A DNA stretch of 49,871 bases. Source: a virus. Below are positions 1 to 7,685 of the stretch, piece after piece. The position numbers and the translations under genes are program-made. Each line of letters opens with the position of its first letter. Positions within the stretch are counted from its first letter, which is position 1. The notes under the pieces were generated by a model. The model was not told the DNA's origin. It did not search any database and saw only the letters and a list, made by a program, of their open reading frames with translations. The stretch covers positions 1 to 49,871 of IMG/VR virus record IMGVR_UViG_3300043449_001082; one strand, 5' to 3'.

Positions 1-1660
1 CGTCCATCCATCCGGGGATCGTGATCGAGGTCAGCTCCGCCCAGACTGGCTCGGCCAGCTCCGCGTCCTTGGACTTGCGCTGGACGATCTGGAGGGGCCC
101 GCCGTCCTTGCCGGGCACGATGCTGATCTCAATGTCGAGCGCGCCCCGCCATGCCGAGGAGCCGCGCGCCCGGTGCTGGGCCTCGTCGCTGACGCCGGTA
201 TGATGGACGAGCAGGACGGAGCAAGAGAATTCCGACATGAGCGCCGCGCAGGCGTCGAGCATGGTCTTGGCGTCTTGTGCGCTATTCTCGTCGCCAAGCA
301 GGAACCGGTGGAGAGTATCGACGACGATCAGGCTGGGCCGTTTCGGCAGCGCCCGGACGTTGTCCACGACCCGCATGTAGCCAGCCGGAGTATTCAGGTC
401 GCAGCCATCGCGGGAGAGCCAGATGTCCGCATCAACATCGACATGAGCCGTGTGCCAAGCCGCAAGGCGGCCACGCAGGCCGTGGTGGCCCTCGCCCGCC
501 AGATACACGACCGTACCGGGACGTACCTTGAGGCCGGACCAGTCAGGTACGCCCGACGCGATGCGCAGGCACCAGTCCAGAACCACGAAAGTTTTTCCTC
601 CCCCGGAGGGCCCGTGCACCATGATCAGGGCCCGCTGCTGCAGCCACCGCTTCACGAGCCACGAGATGGGCGCGGGCTGGCTCCTGAATGCGAGGCCACG
701 GATGAGCCAGTCGTCGTTCGGTGGGACGAGAAAGGCCGCCAAATCATTGCCGGCCTGCTTGTAGTCATTGGCATCGCCCGGCTCGGGGGGCATGACCATG
801 CGGGCCCCGTGCTTGGCTGAGGCCTGCTCGGCGTAACGCTGGCCGACGCCAGATGCGTCATTGTCGGCCACGATCACGATGTCCTGCGCCGCGCCGTGCA
901 TCTCCCGCAGGATGCCGGTGACCGGAACGAGATTGGAGGCTGAGTAGGCGACGACGCAGGGCCGATGCGTGGCCTCGTGGATGGTCGCGGCAGTCGCAAA
1001 TCCCTCCGCGACGTAGAGCGTGCCGGGCTCGTCGAATGCCCCGACCTGCCAAAACCGTGAGCCGGTCTGCGCCCCGGAATGGTAGAGCTTGCCGCCGTCG
1101 GCGGCGATGTATTGTAGGCTGGACAGGGCCCCCTGCTGGTCGAACAGGGGCACCACGAGGCGGCCGTCGCCAGTGACGCGCGCGCCGTGGGTCTTGATGC
1201 CCTTTCTTTTCAGGTACGGATGGTCCTCACTCGCCGGGCCGCACTCGGTCCAAATGGTCTCGATCGTACTGGCCGCGACTTCCTGCTTCCGCGCCGCCTC
1301 GGCATCCCGCAGCGCCTTGGCCTCGCCCATCCGCCGGACGTGGGCCATTTCCTCCGTGTGGGTCAGCCGGCGCCCGATGTCGGCGCGCCACGTCGATTCG
1401 ATGCCGGACCGCCAGCACCCGAATCGCCCGGCGGGGATGCCGTCGCCAAACGCCAAATACCAGCCGGGCTTGTCTCCGTGGCCGCCCGATCCCTTCGTCC
1501 CAGAATTAAATCTGTGGATTTTCCCGTCGAGCAGGATTTCGCGGGGAGGCGTAAGGCCGGACCCGGCGATGGCATCCCGCAATTGTATCTCCGGCGGGTC
1601 AACGTATGGCTGGGACGGTGGCGACCACGGGCCGCCCAGAATGTTGGTCAGGTCAGCCAT
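1..1660 (-). CDS. Primase-helicase (Toprim plus RepA-like ATPase), cut by left edge
   Basis: Open frame of 553 codons from ATG at 1660 that runs off the left edge without a stop. An N-terminal primase-like region (about 1-200) is followed by a Toprim domain, with YVAEGFATAA at 216-225 and VADNDASG at 264-271, then a RepA/RecA-like ATPase with Walker A GPSGGGKT (350-357) and Walker B LIVVDTLHRF (444-453). Proteins of this build make primers and unwind DNA at the phage fork. The start overlaps the end of the HTH gene upstream by 8 bases, so the two are co-transcribed. The missing C-terminus is probably at 49545-49871. Several long plus-strand frames over it are only antisense shadows. Confidence 0.9.
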   Translation of the reverse strand, partial: MADLTNILGGPWSPPSQPYVDPPEIQLRDAIAGSGLTPPREILLDGKIHRFNSGTKGSGGHGDKPGWYLAFGDGIPAGRFGCWRSGIESTWRADIGRRLTHTEEMAHVRRMGEAKALRDAEAARKQEVAASTIETIWTECGPASEDHPYLKRKGIKTHGARVTGDGRLVVPLFDQQGALSSLQYIAADGGKLYHSGAQTGSRFWQVGAFDEPGTLYVAEGFATAATIHEATHRPCVVAYSASNLVPVTGILREMHGAAQDIVIVADNDASGVGQRYAEQASAKHGARMVMPPEPGDANDYKQAGNDLAAFLVPPNDDWLIRGLAFRSQPAPISWLVKRWLQQRALIMVHGPSGGGKTFVVLDWCLRIASGVPDWSGLKVRPGTVVYLAGEGHHGLRGRLAAWHTAHVDVDADIWLSRDGCDLNTPAGYMRVVDNVRALPKRPSLIVVDTLHRFLLGDENSAQDAKTMLDACAALMSEFSCSVLLVHHTGVSDEAQHRARGSSAWRGALDIEISIVPGKDGGPLQIVQRKSKDAELAEPVWAELTSITIPGWMD

Positions 1661-1835
1661 CTTGCTTCGCCCCCAGAAGATACTCGCTCAACAGGCGCAG
1701 AACCCGGTAGGACGGATTCGCGTGCGGGTTGTCCCGCACTTGCTTGATCGTATTGTAATGCAGCCCCGTGGCCGCTGCCACCATACTGATGCGCCGGTCT
1801 CGCAAAGCAAATTGAATGTCTTTAATTGTCATCAT
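1653..1835 (-). CDS. Small helix-turn-helix regulator
   Basis: Sixty residues. A helix-turn-helix covers about 17-52 (the VAAATGLHYNTIKQV segment looks like helices 2 and 3). It has GAGGTG upstream and two tandem ATGs; the first is taken as the start. It lies just upstream of, and overlaps, the primase-helicase, and diverges from the Sak4-like operon. It is therefore a good candidate to bind the inverted repeat at 1857-1910 and set the balance between the two transcripts. Whether it represses or activates cannot be read from the sequence. Confidence 0.75.
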   Translation of the reverse strand: MMTIKDIQFALRDRRISMVAAATGLHYNTIKQVRDNPHANPSYRVLRLLSEYLLGAKQDG

Positions 1836-1856
1836 ATTACACCTCGATGTGGATTC

Positions 1857-1910
1857 TCGACGCTGCGCTGTTGCAAAATGCCACGAACATGCCTATGTTG
1901 CAAGCGTCGA
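1857..1910. promoter_or_regulatory. Divergent early promoter with inverted-repeat operator
   Basis: A plus-strand sigma70-like promoter is visible: TTGCAA (1871-1876), 17 bases, TATGTT (1894-1899). It is bracketed by a perfect 8-base inverted repeat, TCGACGCT (1857-1864) and AGCGTCGA (1903-1910). TGTTGCAA is also repeated directly at 1869 and 1896. The region separates the HTH/primase genes (minus) from the early operon (plus), so an operator for the adjacent HTH protein is likely. Confidence 0.5.
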
Positions 1911-1952
1911 TCAATCGGATAGGCCGACCGATCGAGAACCAAGGAGGCCATT

Positions 1953-2627
1953 TTGGCCATTTCTGTCAAAAGCACGGGCAGCTTGTCTGCCAACGGCGTC
2001 AAGATGCTCGTCTACGGGCAGGCAGGCGCAGGAAAGACCAGCCTGATCCGCACGCTGCCCGACCCCATCGTCCTCTCTGCGGAGGGCGGACTGTTGTCCA
2101 TTCAGGATGCCGACCTGCCATTCATCGAAATCAACAGCATCGGCGACCTGATGGAGGCCTATTCGTGGCTGACGTCGCCGGAGGGCCAGCACTACAAGAG
2201 CGTCGCGCTCGACAGCATCAGCGAAATCGCCGAGGTGGTCCTCAACGCCGAGAAAAAGGTCGCCAAAGACCCGAGGCAGGCCTACGGCGCGATGCAGGAG
2301 CAGATGGCGGACATGATCCGCGCATTCCGCGACCTGCCGGGGCGCCACATCTACATGAGCGCCAAGCTGGAAAAGTCGCAGGACGAGACGGGCCGCATTC
2401 TCTACGCGCCGTCGATGCCGGGCAACAAGACCGGCCAGAGCCTGCCCTACTTTTTTGACGAGGTGCTGGCCCTGCGCGTTGAGAAAGACGCCGACGGCAA
2501 CACCCAGCGCGCGATTATGTGCGATTCGGATGGTCTGTGGCTCGCGAAGGACCGCTCCGGCAAGCTCGGCGCGTGGGAAGCGCCGGACCTTGGCGAGATC
2601 ATCGCGAAGATCGGGGGCGCGGCATGA
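1953..2627 (+). CDS. Sak4-like RecA-fold ATPase (AAA_24 type)
   Basis: 224 residues. Walker A GQAGAGKT lies at 22-29, and a hydrophobic strand ending in LDSISEI looks like Walker B. Size and layout fit the Sak4/AAA_24 phage ATPases used in single-strand annealing and recombination. The start is TTG at 1953, chosen because a perfect AAGGAGG sits at 1941-1947; no ATG fits as well. It is the first gene of the plus-strand early operon and overlaps the next gene by ATGA. The neighbouring DUF669 protein and Cas4-like nuclease are the usual partners of such ATPases in recombination modules. Confidence 0.8.
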   Translation: MAISVKSTGSLSANGVKMLVYGQAGAGKTSLIRTLPDPIVLSAEGGLLSIQDADLPFIEINSIGDLMEAYSWLTSPEGQHYKSVALDSISEIAEVVLNAEKKVAKDPRQAYGAMQEQMADMIRAFRDLPGRHIYMSAKLEKSQDETGRILYAPSMPGNKTGQSLPYFFDEVLALRVEKDADGNTQRAIMCDSDGLWLAKDRSGKLGAWEAPDLGEIIAKIGGAA

Positions 2628-3007
2628 AGACGCTGCAGGATCTTTCCGCCGAGTGGATTGAGGCGAAGGAGTCAGAGCGGGAGGCTGTCGAGAGGCGCCG
2701 CCTGATCGAGGACGAGATCGGTCTCATCATGGGCCTGAAGCAGACTGATGAGGAATCACGCAAGCTGGAGGCCAAGCCGTTTTTGATCAAGGTGTCCTCG
2801 CGCATCAATCGCAAGGTTGATGGCGATCTGGCTCAGGAAATCGCCGCCGAAAACGACATGCAGGACCATTTGAGCATGCTGTTCCGCTGGAAGCCCGAAC
2901 TGAGCATGTCCGCGTGGCATGCCGTCGGCGACAACGTCAAAAGCGTGTTCGCACGCGCAATCACTGCAACACCCGGACGCCCGTCGTTCACCATCACCAA
3001 GGAGTAA
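2624..3007 (+). CDS. Hypothetical early protein in recombination module
   Basis: 127 residues, starting at ATG 2624, which overlaps the upstream stop as ATGA; longer upstream starts in the frame would overlap the ATPase and are unlikely. The first 45 residues are a charged, heptad-like helix (ESEREAVERRRLIEDEI), suggesting a coiled coil. The rest is mixed. No enzyme motif is seen. Its place between a Sak4-like ATPase and a DUF669 protein suggests an accessory role in recombination or replication, but this is inferred from position only. Confidence 0.75.
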   Translation: MKTLQDLSAEWIEAKESEREAVERRRLIEDEIGLIMGLKQTDEESRKLEAKPFLIKVSSRINRKVDGDLAQEIAAENDMQDHLSMLFRWKPELSMSAWHAVGDNVKSVFARAITATPGRPSFTITKE

Positions 3008-3012
3008 GAAGC

Positions 3013-3489
3013 ATGGCAAATCTCGGCGAAACTTTCGACGTCTCCAATCTCCCGCAGGGCAACGGCGGAAATTTTGATCCGCTCCCGCCCGGCTGGTACT
3101 CGGCCACGATGGCCGGTGCTGAGCTGAAGACAACGAAGTCTGGCACGGGCCAGTACGTTGCCGTGCGCTACGACATCATCGGCCCCACGCATCAGGGCCG
3201 CGTCGTGTTCGGCAATCTGAATATCCGCAACCAGTCCCCGAAGGCTGAAGAGATCGGCCGCCAGCAGCTCGGCGTCATCTGCCGCGCGATCGGCTTGGCG
3301 AAGGTCAGCGACACTGATCAATTGATCGGGCACATCCTGATGGTCAAACTGAGCATCGAAAAGTCTGACCAGTATGGCGACAAGAACGAAGTGAAGGGGT
3401 TCAAGGCGATTGCGGATGGAGCGCCCCCGAAGGCCGCTGCCGCTGCTCCGGCGGCTGCGAAGGCTGCCCCGCCGTGGGTCAAGAAGTAA
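3013..3489 (+). CDS. DUF669-type single-strand-DNA-binding-like protein
   Basis: 158 residues from ATG 3013. It has the DUF669 look: an N-terminal PPGWYSA segment, then GTGQYVAVRYDIIG and GRVVFGNLNIRN strands, an all-beta core resembling phage single-strand-binding proteins, and a low-complexity Ala/Pro/Lys tail (about 138-158) ending PPWVKK. DUF669 proteins usually sit beside Sak/Erf-type annealing proteins, as here. The likely role is binding single-stranded DNA during replication and recombination. Confidence 0.8.
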   Translation: MANLGETFDVSNLPQGNGGNFDPLPPGWYSATMAGAELKTTKSGTGQYVAVRYDIIGPTHQGRVVFGNLNIRNQSPKAEEIGRQQLGVICRAIGLAKVSDTDQLIGHILMVKLSIEKSDQYGDKNEVKGFKAIADGAPPKAAAAAPAAAKAAPPWVKK

Positions 3490-3498
3490 CAACGAAGG

Positions 3499-3525
3499 CC
3501 GGGGCTGAAAGGCCCCGGTCATTTT
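3499..3525 (+). terminator. Hairpin, possible weak terminator
   Basis: CCGGGGC (3499-3505), six-base loop, GCCCCGG (3512-3518), then TCATTTT. The T tract is short and the ribosome-binding site of the next gene follows directly, so it may only reduce transcription or protect the upstream mRNA end. Confidence 0.5.
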
Positions 3526-3538
3526 GCAGGAGATTGCG

Positions 3539-3829
3539 ATGCAAATCAGCACCACCGTATACGACCAATTGTTGTGTCCAAATTGTGCTGGCACCTATTT
3601 TCATCATTCAAGCGTCACTGTTTACGAAAGGGAGGAAGATGATCCGAAGCCTCTCCAGATTAATGTGGAAGAGGGCAGGATCGCCGTTTCAAAAAACAAT
3701 GATGGAAATCCGTCTCCCAGAAGGCATGGGCTCCGCATCAACTTCTGGTGTGAAGGATGTGATGAAAAGCCTTCTCTGAAAATCTTTCAGCACAAGGGGC
3801 AGACTTTTATTGAGTGGGACAAAGAATGA
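3539..3829 (+). CDS. Hypothetical protein with Cys pairs
   Basis: 96 residues from ATG 3539, with AGGAG about 8 bases upstream; an in-frame TTG at 3524 overlaps that site and is less likely. CPNC near residue 14 and CEGC near residue 75 form two Cys-x2-Cys pairs that could bind one zinc. The predicted content is mainly beta strand. The stop overlaps the next start as ATGA, so it is translated with the nuclease that follows. Function unknown. Confidence 0.75.
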   Translation: MQISTTVYDQLLCPNCAGTYFHHSSVTVYEREEDDPKPLQINVEEGRIAVSKNNDGNPSPRRHGLRINFWCEGCDEKPSLKIFQHKGQTFIEWDKE

Positions 3830-4857
3830 AAATCCCTGACCGCGAAAACAGCATCGAGAATCTGATCGACAAGAGCCACGAGGAGCGCGCGCAGAAGCCG
3901 CGCCCGCATATGGGCGCGTCCATGCTGGGCAGCGTTTGCGAGCGCTGGATGTGGCTCTCGTTCAGGTGGGCGGTCCAGCCGACATTTCCGGGCCGCATCC
4001 TGCGCCTGTTTCGTCGCGGCCATCAGGAAGAAATGAACATCATCAAGGATTTGCGCGACATCGGCATCAATGTCAGGGCGGTCAACGCTCAGGCCGCTGT
4101 CGATTTCGGGTGCCACGTTTCCGGCAGCATAGACGCCGTGATTGACGCCGGCGTTCCCGAGGCCCCGCAAAAGCGTCACATCGGCGAGTTCAAAACGCAC
4201 AGCCTGAAATCCTTCAATGACGTCGAGGCCAAGGGCGTTGGAAAATCAAAGCCCGAGCACTTCGCCCAAATGCAGGTCTACATGCACGGGACCGGCATCG
4301 ACCGTGCGCTCTACGTCGCCGTGTGCAAGGACAACGACCGCATCTACACCGAGCGCGTCCGCTATGACAAGGAGGTGGCGGAAAAGCTGGTCGCGCGCGG
4401 CAAGCGCGTGGCGCTTTCGGAGCGTATGCCGCCGCCGATCTCGACAGACCCGTCATGGTTTCAGTGTAAATTCTGCGATGCACATTCTTTTTGCCACGAG
4501 ACAAATCTGACCCAGCACGTCAATTGCAGGACATGCGCGCACAGCACCCCCAAGGATGACAGCACATGGCACTGCGAAAGGTATGGCTCTACGATTGAAA
4601 TTGAAACTCAACATGGGGGGAAAGATTGCCCGGCGCACACGCTCCACCCAGATCTTGTGCCGTGGGCCATGAAGGACAGTGACCATGAATGGACCGCGAC
4701 GTTCAAAATTGACGGAACGAACGTCCAGAACGGTGAGAACGGTTTCAGCAGCCAAGAGCTGATCGGCAACGCCTCGGGCTGCGCCAACCCGACAGTCGAG
4801 AAGATCAAGCAGATATGGCCGGGTGCCAAGGTGGTGAAAAAAGTTGACGATTCTTGA
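3826..4857 (+). CDS. Cas4/RecB-like PD-(D/E)XK nuclease
   Basis: 343 residues from ATG 3826 (ATGA overlap). The PD-(D/E)XK nuclease core is visible: GSIDAVID with D103, then HIGEFKTHS with E121 and K123, followed by the QMQVYMHG helix typical of RecB-family exonucleases. Cys38 together with C214, C217 and C223 (C-x2-C-x5-C) is the pattern of the 4Fe-4S cluster of Cas4 and AddB nucleases. A further Cys set at 234, 237, 250 and 268 could hold zinc. It probably resects DNA ends for the Sak4-like annealing module. Base composition falls sharply just after its stop. Confidence 0.8.
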   Translation: MKIPDRENSIENLIDKSHEERAQKPRPHMGASMLGSVCERWMWLSFRWAVQPTFPGRILRLFRRGHQEEMNIIKDLRDIGINVRAVNAQAAVDFGCHVSGSIDAVIDAGVPEAPQKRHIGEFKTHSLKSFNDVEAKGVGKSKPEHFAQMQVYMHGTGIDRALYVAVCKDNDRIYTERVRYDKEVAEKLVARGKRVALSERMPPPISTDPSWFQCKFCDAHSFCHETNLTQHVNCRTCAHSTPKDDSTWHCERYGSTIEIETQHGGKDCPAHTLHPDLVPWAMKDSDHEWTATFKIDGTNVQNGENGFSSQELIGNASGCANPTVEKIKQIWPGAKVVKKVDDS

Positions 4858-4871
4858 AATTGTGTGTTATG
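4844..4871 (+). promoter_or_regulatory. Predicted extended -10 promoter before HNH gene
   Basis: TTGACG (4844-4849), 16 bases, then TGT plus TATGAA (4866-4871), an extended -10 element. It lies at the border where GC content drops and would give the HNH gene its own transcription. Confidence 0.45.
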
Positions 4872-5758
4872 AACAAATACGGATTAACGTGAGTAGGAAT
4901 GATGGCTAAAAAACATGAGTTCCACATAGAATATTCCAAGCTTCCAGCGACTAAACAAAGAGCTAAGGAGCTTGGAATTATTCATTATTTTACAGGTAAA
5001 GAATGTACGAAAGGACATGTATCATTCAGATATGCCAGTTCTGGTAATTGCTCCAAGTGCATTGCTGATGTGAAAGGAAAAACAGAAATAAATTTTCGTG
5101 GAAGAAGTTCTAAAAGAACTTCTGAAAATCAAGCATTGGCAATGATAGCCATTGAATCGGGTTTTACTCAATATGAACCAAATGAGCCATGCAGTTATGG
5201 CCATAAACTTCGGTACACATCATCTAACAATTGCGTCGAATGTAGCCATGGAAGAAGGCAAAATAGATCAGAGTATCTTAGGTGGCTAAGAATTAAAAAA
5301 GAGTATGGAATATCGAAAGATAATTTTTTATCTATGTTAAATAAACAATCTCATGAATGTTCAATATGTCAAAAATTATTGACGGACAAAAACACGCACA
5401 TTGATCATTGCCATAAAACTGGAAGCGTAAGGTCTTTGTTATGTAACAAGTGCAATCAAGCGATTGGTCTTTTTGATGAAGACCAAGATCGTATTTTTGC
5501 AGCGGTTAAATATCTCAGGAGGTTTGAGCTATGAAGCTAAGAGACTATCAACAGGCGACAATCAATGAACTATATCAGTGGTTTGAACGTGGGAACGAAG
5601 GAAACCCATGTGTAGTTTTACCAACTGGGGCAGGAAAAAGTTTAATTGTTGCGTCATTGTGTAAAGACGCTCTTCAGTCATGGCCAGAAACAACCATTCT
5701 TGTGTTGTCTCATGTTAAAGAAATTCTTGAGCAAAACGCTGAAAAAATGAGAATTTTA
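4858..5758 (+). other. AT-rich tract of foreign composition
   Basis: Composition switches at both ends. The line at 4981 has 19 G/C in 60 and that at 5281 has 15 in 60. The line ending at 5760 has 18 in 60, while the next 60 bases (5761-5820) have 40. The tract covers the HNH gene plus the first 76 codons of the helicase, which stays open across the border. This is what a homing endonuclease leaves when it arrives with flanking DNA by gene conversion. Confidence 0.7.
4899..5534 (+). CDS. Endonuclease VII-like HNH endonuclease
   Basis: 211 residues. The C-terminal third is an endonuclease VII-type HNH domain: C-x2-C (ECSICQ), then HIDHCHKTG with the catalytic His/Asp, LLCNKCNQAIG, and a final LFDEDQDR helix. 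The N-terminal half holds two similar Cys modules, each C-x2-GH...RY.S..NC..C (around 36-58 and 91-112), probable DNA-binding fingers. Such free-standing genes often behave as homing endonucleases; Holliday-junction cleavage as in T4 endonuclease VII is the alternative. Codon use is AT-rich, unlike any neighbour. The stop overlaps the helicase start as ATGA. Confidence 0.85.
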   Translation: MMAKKHEFHIEYSKLPATKQRAKELGIIHYFTGKECTKGHVSFRYASSGNCSKCIADVKGKTEINFRGRSSKRTSENQALAMIAIESGFTQYEPNEPCSYGHKLRYTSSNNCVECSHGRRQNRSEYLRWLRIKKEYGISKDNFLSMLNKQSHECSICQKLLTDKNTHIDHCHKTGSVRSLLCNKCNQAIGLFDEDQDRIFAAVKYLRRFEL

Positions 5759-7120
5759 TGGCCCAACGCCCCCATGGGGATCTACTCGGCCAGCATCGGC
5801 ATCAAGCACCTTGGCGAGCCGATCACATTTGCGGGCATCCAATCGATCGGGAAAAAAGCGGATCAGGTTGGCCACGTCGATTTAGTTATCATCGACGAAT
5901 GCCATCTTGTGAATCACAGGGAAGCCGGGGACTACCGCACATTCATCGCCAGCCTGATGAAGATCAATCCAGCCCTGCGCGTTATCGGATTGACCGCAAC
6001 TCCTTTCCGCTTAGGCCACGGTCTTATTACCGACAAGCCCGCCATGTTCGACGCGCTTCTGGAGCCTGTCAGCATTGAGGAGCTTATCTACAAAGGGTTC
6101 CTCGCGCCCCTGCGCAGCAAGCACACGAAAGAAAAGCTCGACGTATCTGGCGTCAGGAAGCGCGGCGGCGAGTACATTGAGAGCGAGCTTCAGGCAGCTG
6201 TGGACACCGACGAGAAGAACCGCTCGGTCGTGGACGAAGTGATCTCAATGGCTGGCGACCGAAAGGCGTGGCTGTTTTTCTGCACTGGCGTCGCACACGC
6301 CCATCACGTTGCGAAAGTGCTGCTGGAGAAGGGCATACAGGCGGCGTGCGTGACGGGGGACACGCCGAAAAAGGAACGCGAGCGCATCCTGACAGACTTC
6401 AAGGCGGGCCGCCTGCGGGCGCTCACCAATGCCAATGTGCTGACGACAGGGTTCGATTATCCCGACATCGACCTGATTGCGATGCTGCGCCCCACACTTA
6501 GCCCCAGCCTGTATGTGCAGATGGCTGGGCGGGGGATGCGCCCGAAGTCTCACACCGACCACTGCATGGTGCTCGACTTCGCCGGCGTTGTGGCGACGCA
6601 CGGCCCCATCACGGCGGTGCAGCCGCCGAAGAAGCCAAAACCGGGCCAAGAGGGCGAAGCGCCCGTCAAGGCGTGCCCGGAATGCCACGAGCTTGTTCAT
6701 CCGCGCGTGGAAATTTGCCCGTGCTGCGGGCATCAATTCCCGATTGCGCAAAAGAAGTTGCAGCTGCGCAATGACGACATCATGGGCCTTGATGGCGCCG
6801 AAATGCACGTCACGGAGTGGCGCTGGCGCAAACACATCAGCCGCACCAGTGGCAAGGAAATGCTTGCGGTGTCGTATTATGGCGGCTTGTCGGATCCAGC
6901 GATTGTAGAGTATTTCCCGGTCAGGCATGAGGGCTATGCGGGGCAGAAGGCGGCGCAATCAATCTTCAATCTCAGCTCCGCATCGAGGGCTAAAATCAGT
7001 TTGACGGAGACTGATTTGGACGCAATGTCGAATTCGTTAAATACGGGCGCGCCACCCAAAAGCATTGAGTACAAAAAAGATGGAAAGTTTTTCCGCGTCA
7101 CAAAGAGGGCATGGGCATGA
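5531..7120 (+). CDS. DEAD/DEAH-box superfamily 2 DNA helicase
   Basis: 529 residues. Motif I is PTGAGKS (31-37), motif II DECH (122-125), motif III TATPF (155-159), and the second RecA-like domain ends with the QMAGRGMRP motif VI. After it, two Cys-x2-Cys pairs (CPECHELVHPRVEICPCC) form a zinc ribbon. AGGAGG lies 8 bases before ATG 5531. It most likely acts in phage replication or recombination, next to the nucleases. The first 76 codons are AT-rich and the rest GC-rich, with the change between 5758 and 5761, so the gene is a recombinant mosaic. Confidence 0.88.
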   Translation: MKLRDYQQATINELYQWFERGNEGNPCVVLPTGAGKSLIVASLCKDALQSWPETTILVLSHVKEILEQNAEKMRILWPNAPMGIYSASIGIKHLGEPITFAGIQSIGKKADQVGHVDLVIIDECHLVNHREAGDYRTFIASLMKINPALRVIGLTATPFRLGHGLITDKPAMFDALLEPVSIEELIYKGFLAPLRSKHTKEKLDVSGVRKRGGEYIESELQAAVDTDEKNRSVVDEVISMAGDRKAWLFFCTGVAHAHHVAKVLLEKGIQAACVTGDTPKKERERILTDFKAGRLRALTNANVLTTGFDYPDIDLIAMLRPTLSPSLYVQMAGRGMRPKSHTDHCMVLDFAGVVATHGPITAVQPPKKPKPGQEGEAPVKACPECHELVHPRVEICPCCGHQFPIAQKKLQLRNDDIMGLDGAEMHVTEWRWRKHISRTSGKEMLAVSYYGGLSDPAIVEYFPVRHEGYAGQKAAQSIFNLSSASRAKISLTETDLDAMSNSLNTGAPPKSIEYKKDGKFFRVTKRAWA

Positions 7121-7320
7121 AGGGCGAGAAACCAAAGCAGCTAGTTGAGTATGAGTTGATGATTGAAGAGATCCTGAAGTCGGGGCCGCCGCACTTTTGC
7201 TACAACTGCCTGAATTATTTGGAAAAGGGCAAGTGCGAAGTTTTTGACATGGAGCCTCCGCAGGAGTTTACTCAGCACGCGAACGAGTGCCGCGAATGGA
7301 TCATGGAGCCACCGTTTTGA
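7117..7320 (+). CDS. Hypothetical Cys-containing early protein
   Basis: 67 residues from ATG 7117, which overlaps the helicase stop (ATGA) and has AGAGG 8 bases upstream; ATG 7111 is the other choice but is too close to that site. It contains CYNC, then a third Cys about 13 residues on (GKCEVF) and a fourth (NECREW) near the C-terminus, a plausible single zinc site. Function unknown; similar small four-Cys proteins are common in phage early regions. Confidence 0.7.
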   Translation: MKGEKPKQLVEYELMIEEILKSGPPHFCYNCLNYLEKGKCEVFDMEPPQEFTQHANECREWIMEPPF

Positions 7321-7670
7321 CAGATACGATCCCATCGGAACATTTTGAGCAGCGCGAAACAGTCAAATGGTTCCGGCAGACGTATAGGGGCGTTCGGATA
7401 TTTGCGATTCCGAACGGCGGAGCCCGCAACATAACGACTGCCGCGAGATTGAAGGTCGAGGGCGTTAGCCCCGGCTTGCCGGATCTTTATGTCCCAGCAT
7501 GGAAACTGTGGATTGAAATGAAGCCGGTGAAGGGCGGCGTTATCGACAAGAATCAAAAAGACTGGCACGAATACTTGACATCAATCGGCGACACGGTCAT
7601 CGTGTGCCGTGGCTTCGAAGAGGCCGCAAGAATGATCAGTTCGCATCGTAAACCAAACCAGACCAACTAA
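7317..7670 (+). CDS. VRR-NUC domain nuclease
   Basis: 117 residues from TTG 7317, which overlaps the preceding stop as TTGA and has GGAG 8 bases upstream; ATG 7296 is an in-frame alternative. It is a stand-alone VRR-NUC nuclease: SEHFEQRETVKWF at the N-terminus, then IPNGGARN, GLPDLYVP with the metal-binding Asp, and WIEMKPVKG with the E-x-K pair. Single-domain phage VRR-NUC proteins cut branched or flap DNA, which fits its place after the helicase. Confidence 0.85.
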   Translation: MTDTIPSEHFEQRETVKWFRQTYRGVRIFAIPNGGARNITTAARLKVEGVSPGLPDLYVPAWKLWIEMKPVKGGVIDKNQKDWHEYLTSIGDTVIVCRGFEEAARMISSHRKPNQTN

Positions 7671-7685
7671 ATCAGCGAGGTGCGT

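Noticed and set aside
173-1922. Long plus-strand frames (173-820 and 1089-1922) over the left end
   Set aside because: They are antisense to the continuous 553-codon primase-helicase frame, which has Toprim and Walker motifs; the plus frames have no family signature.
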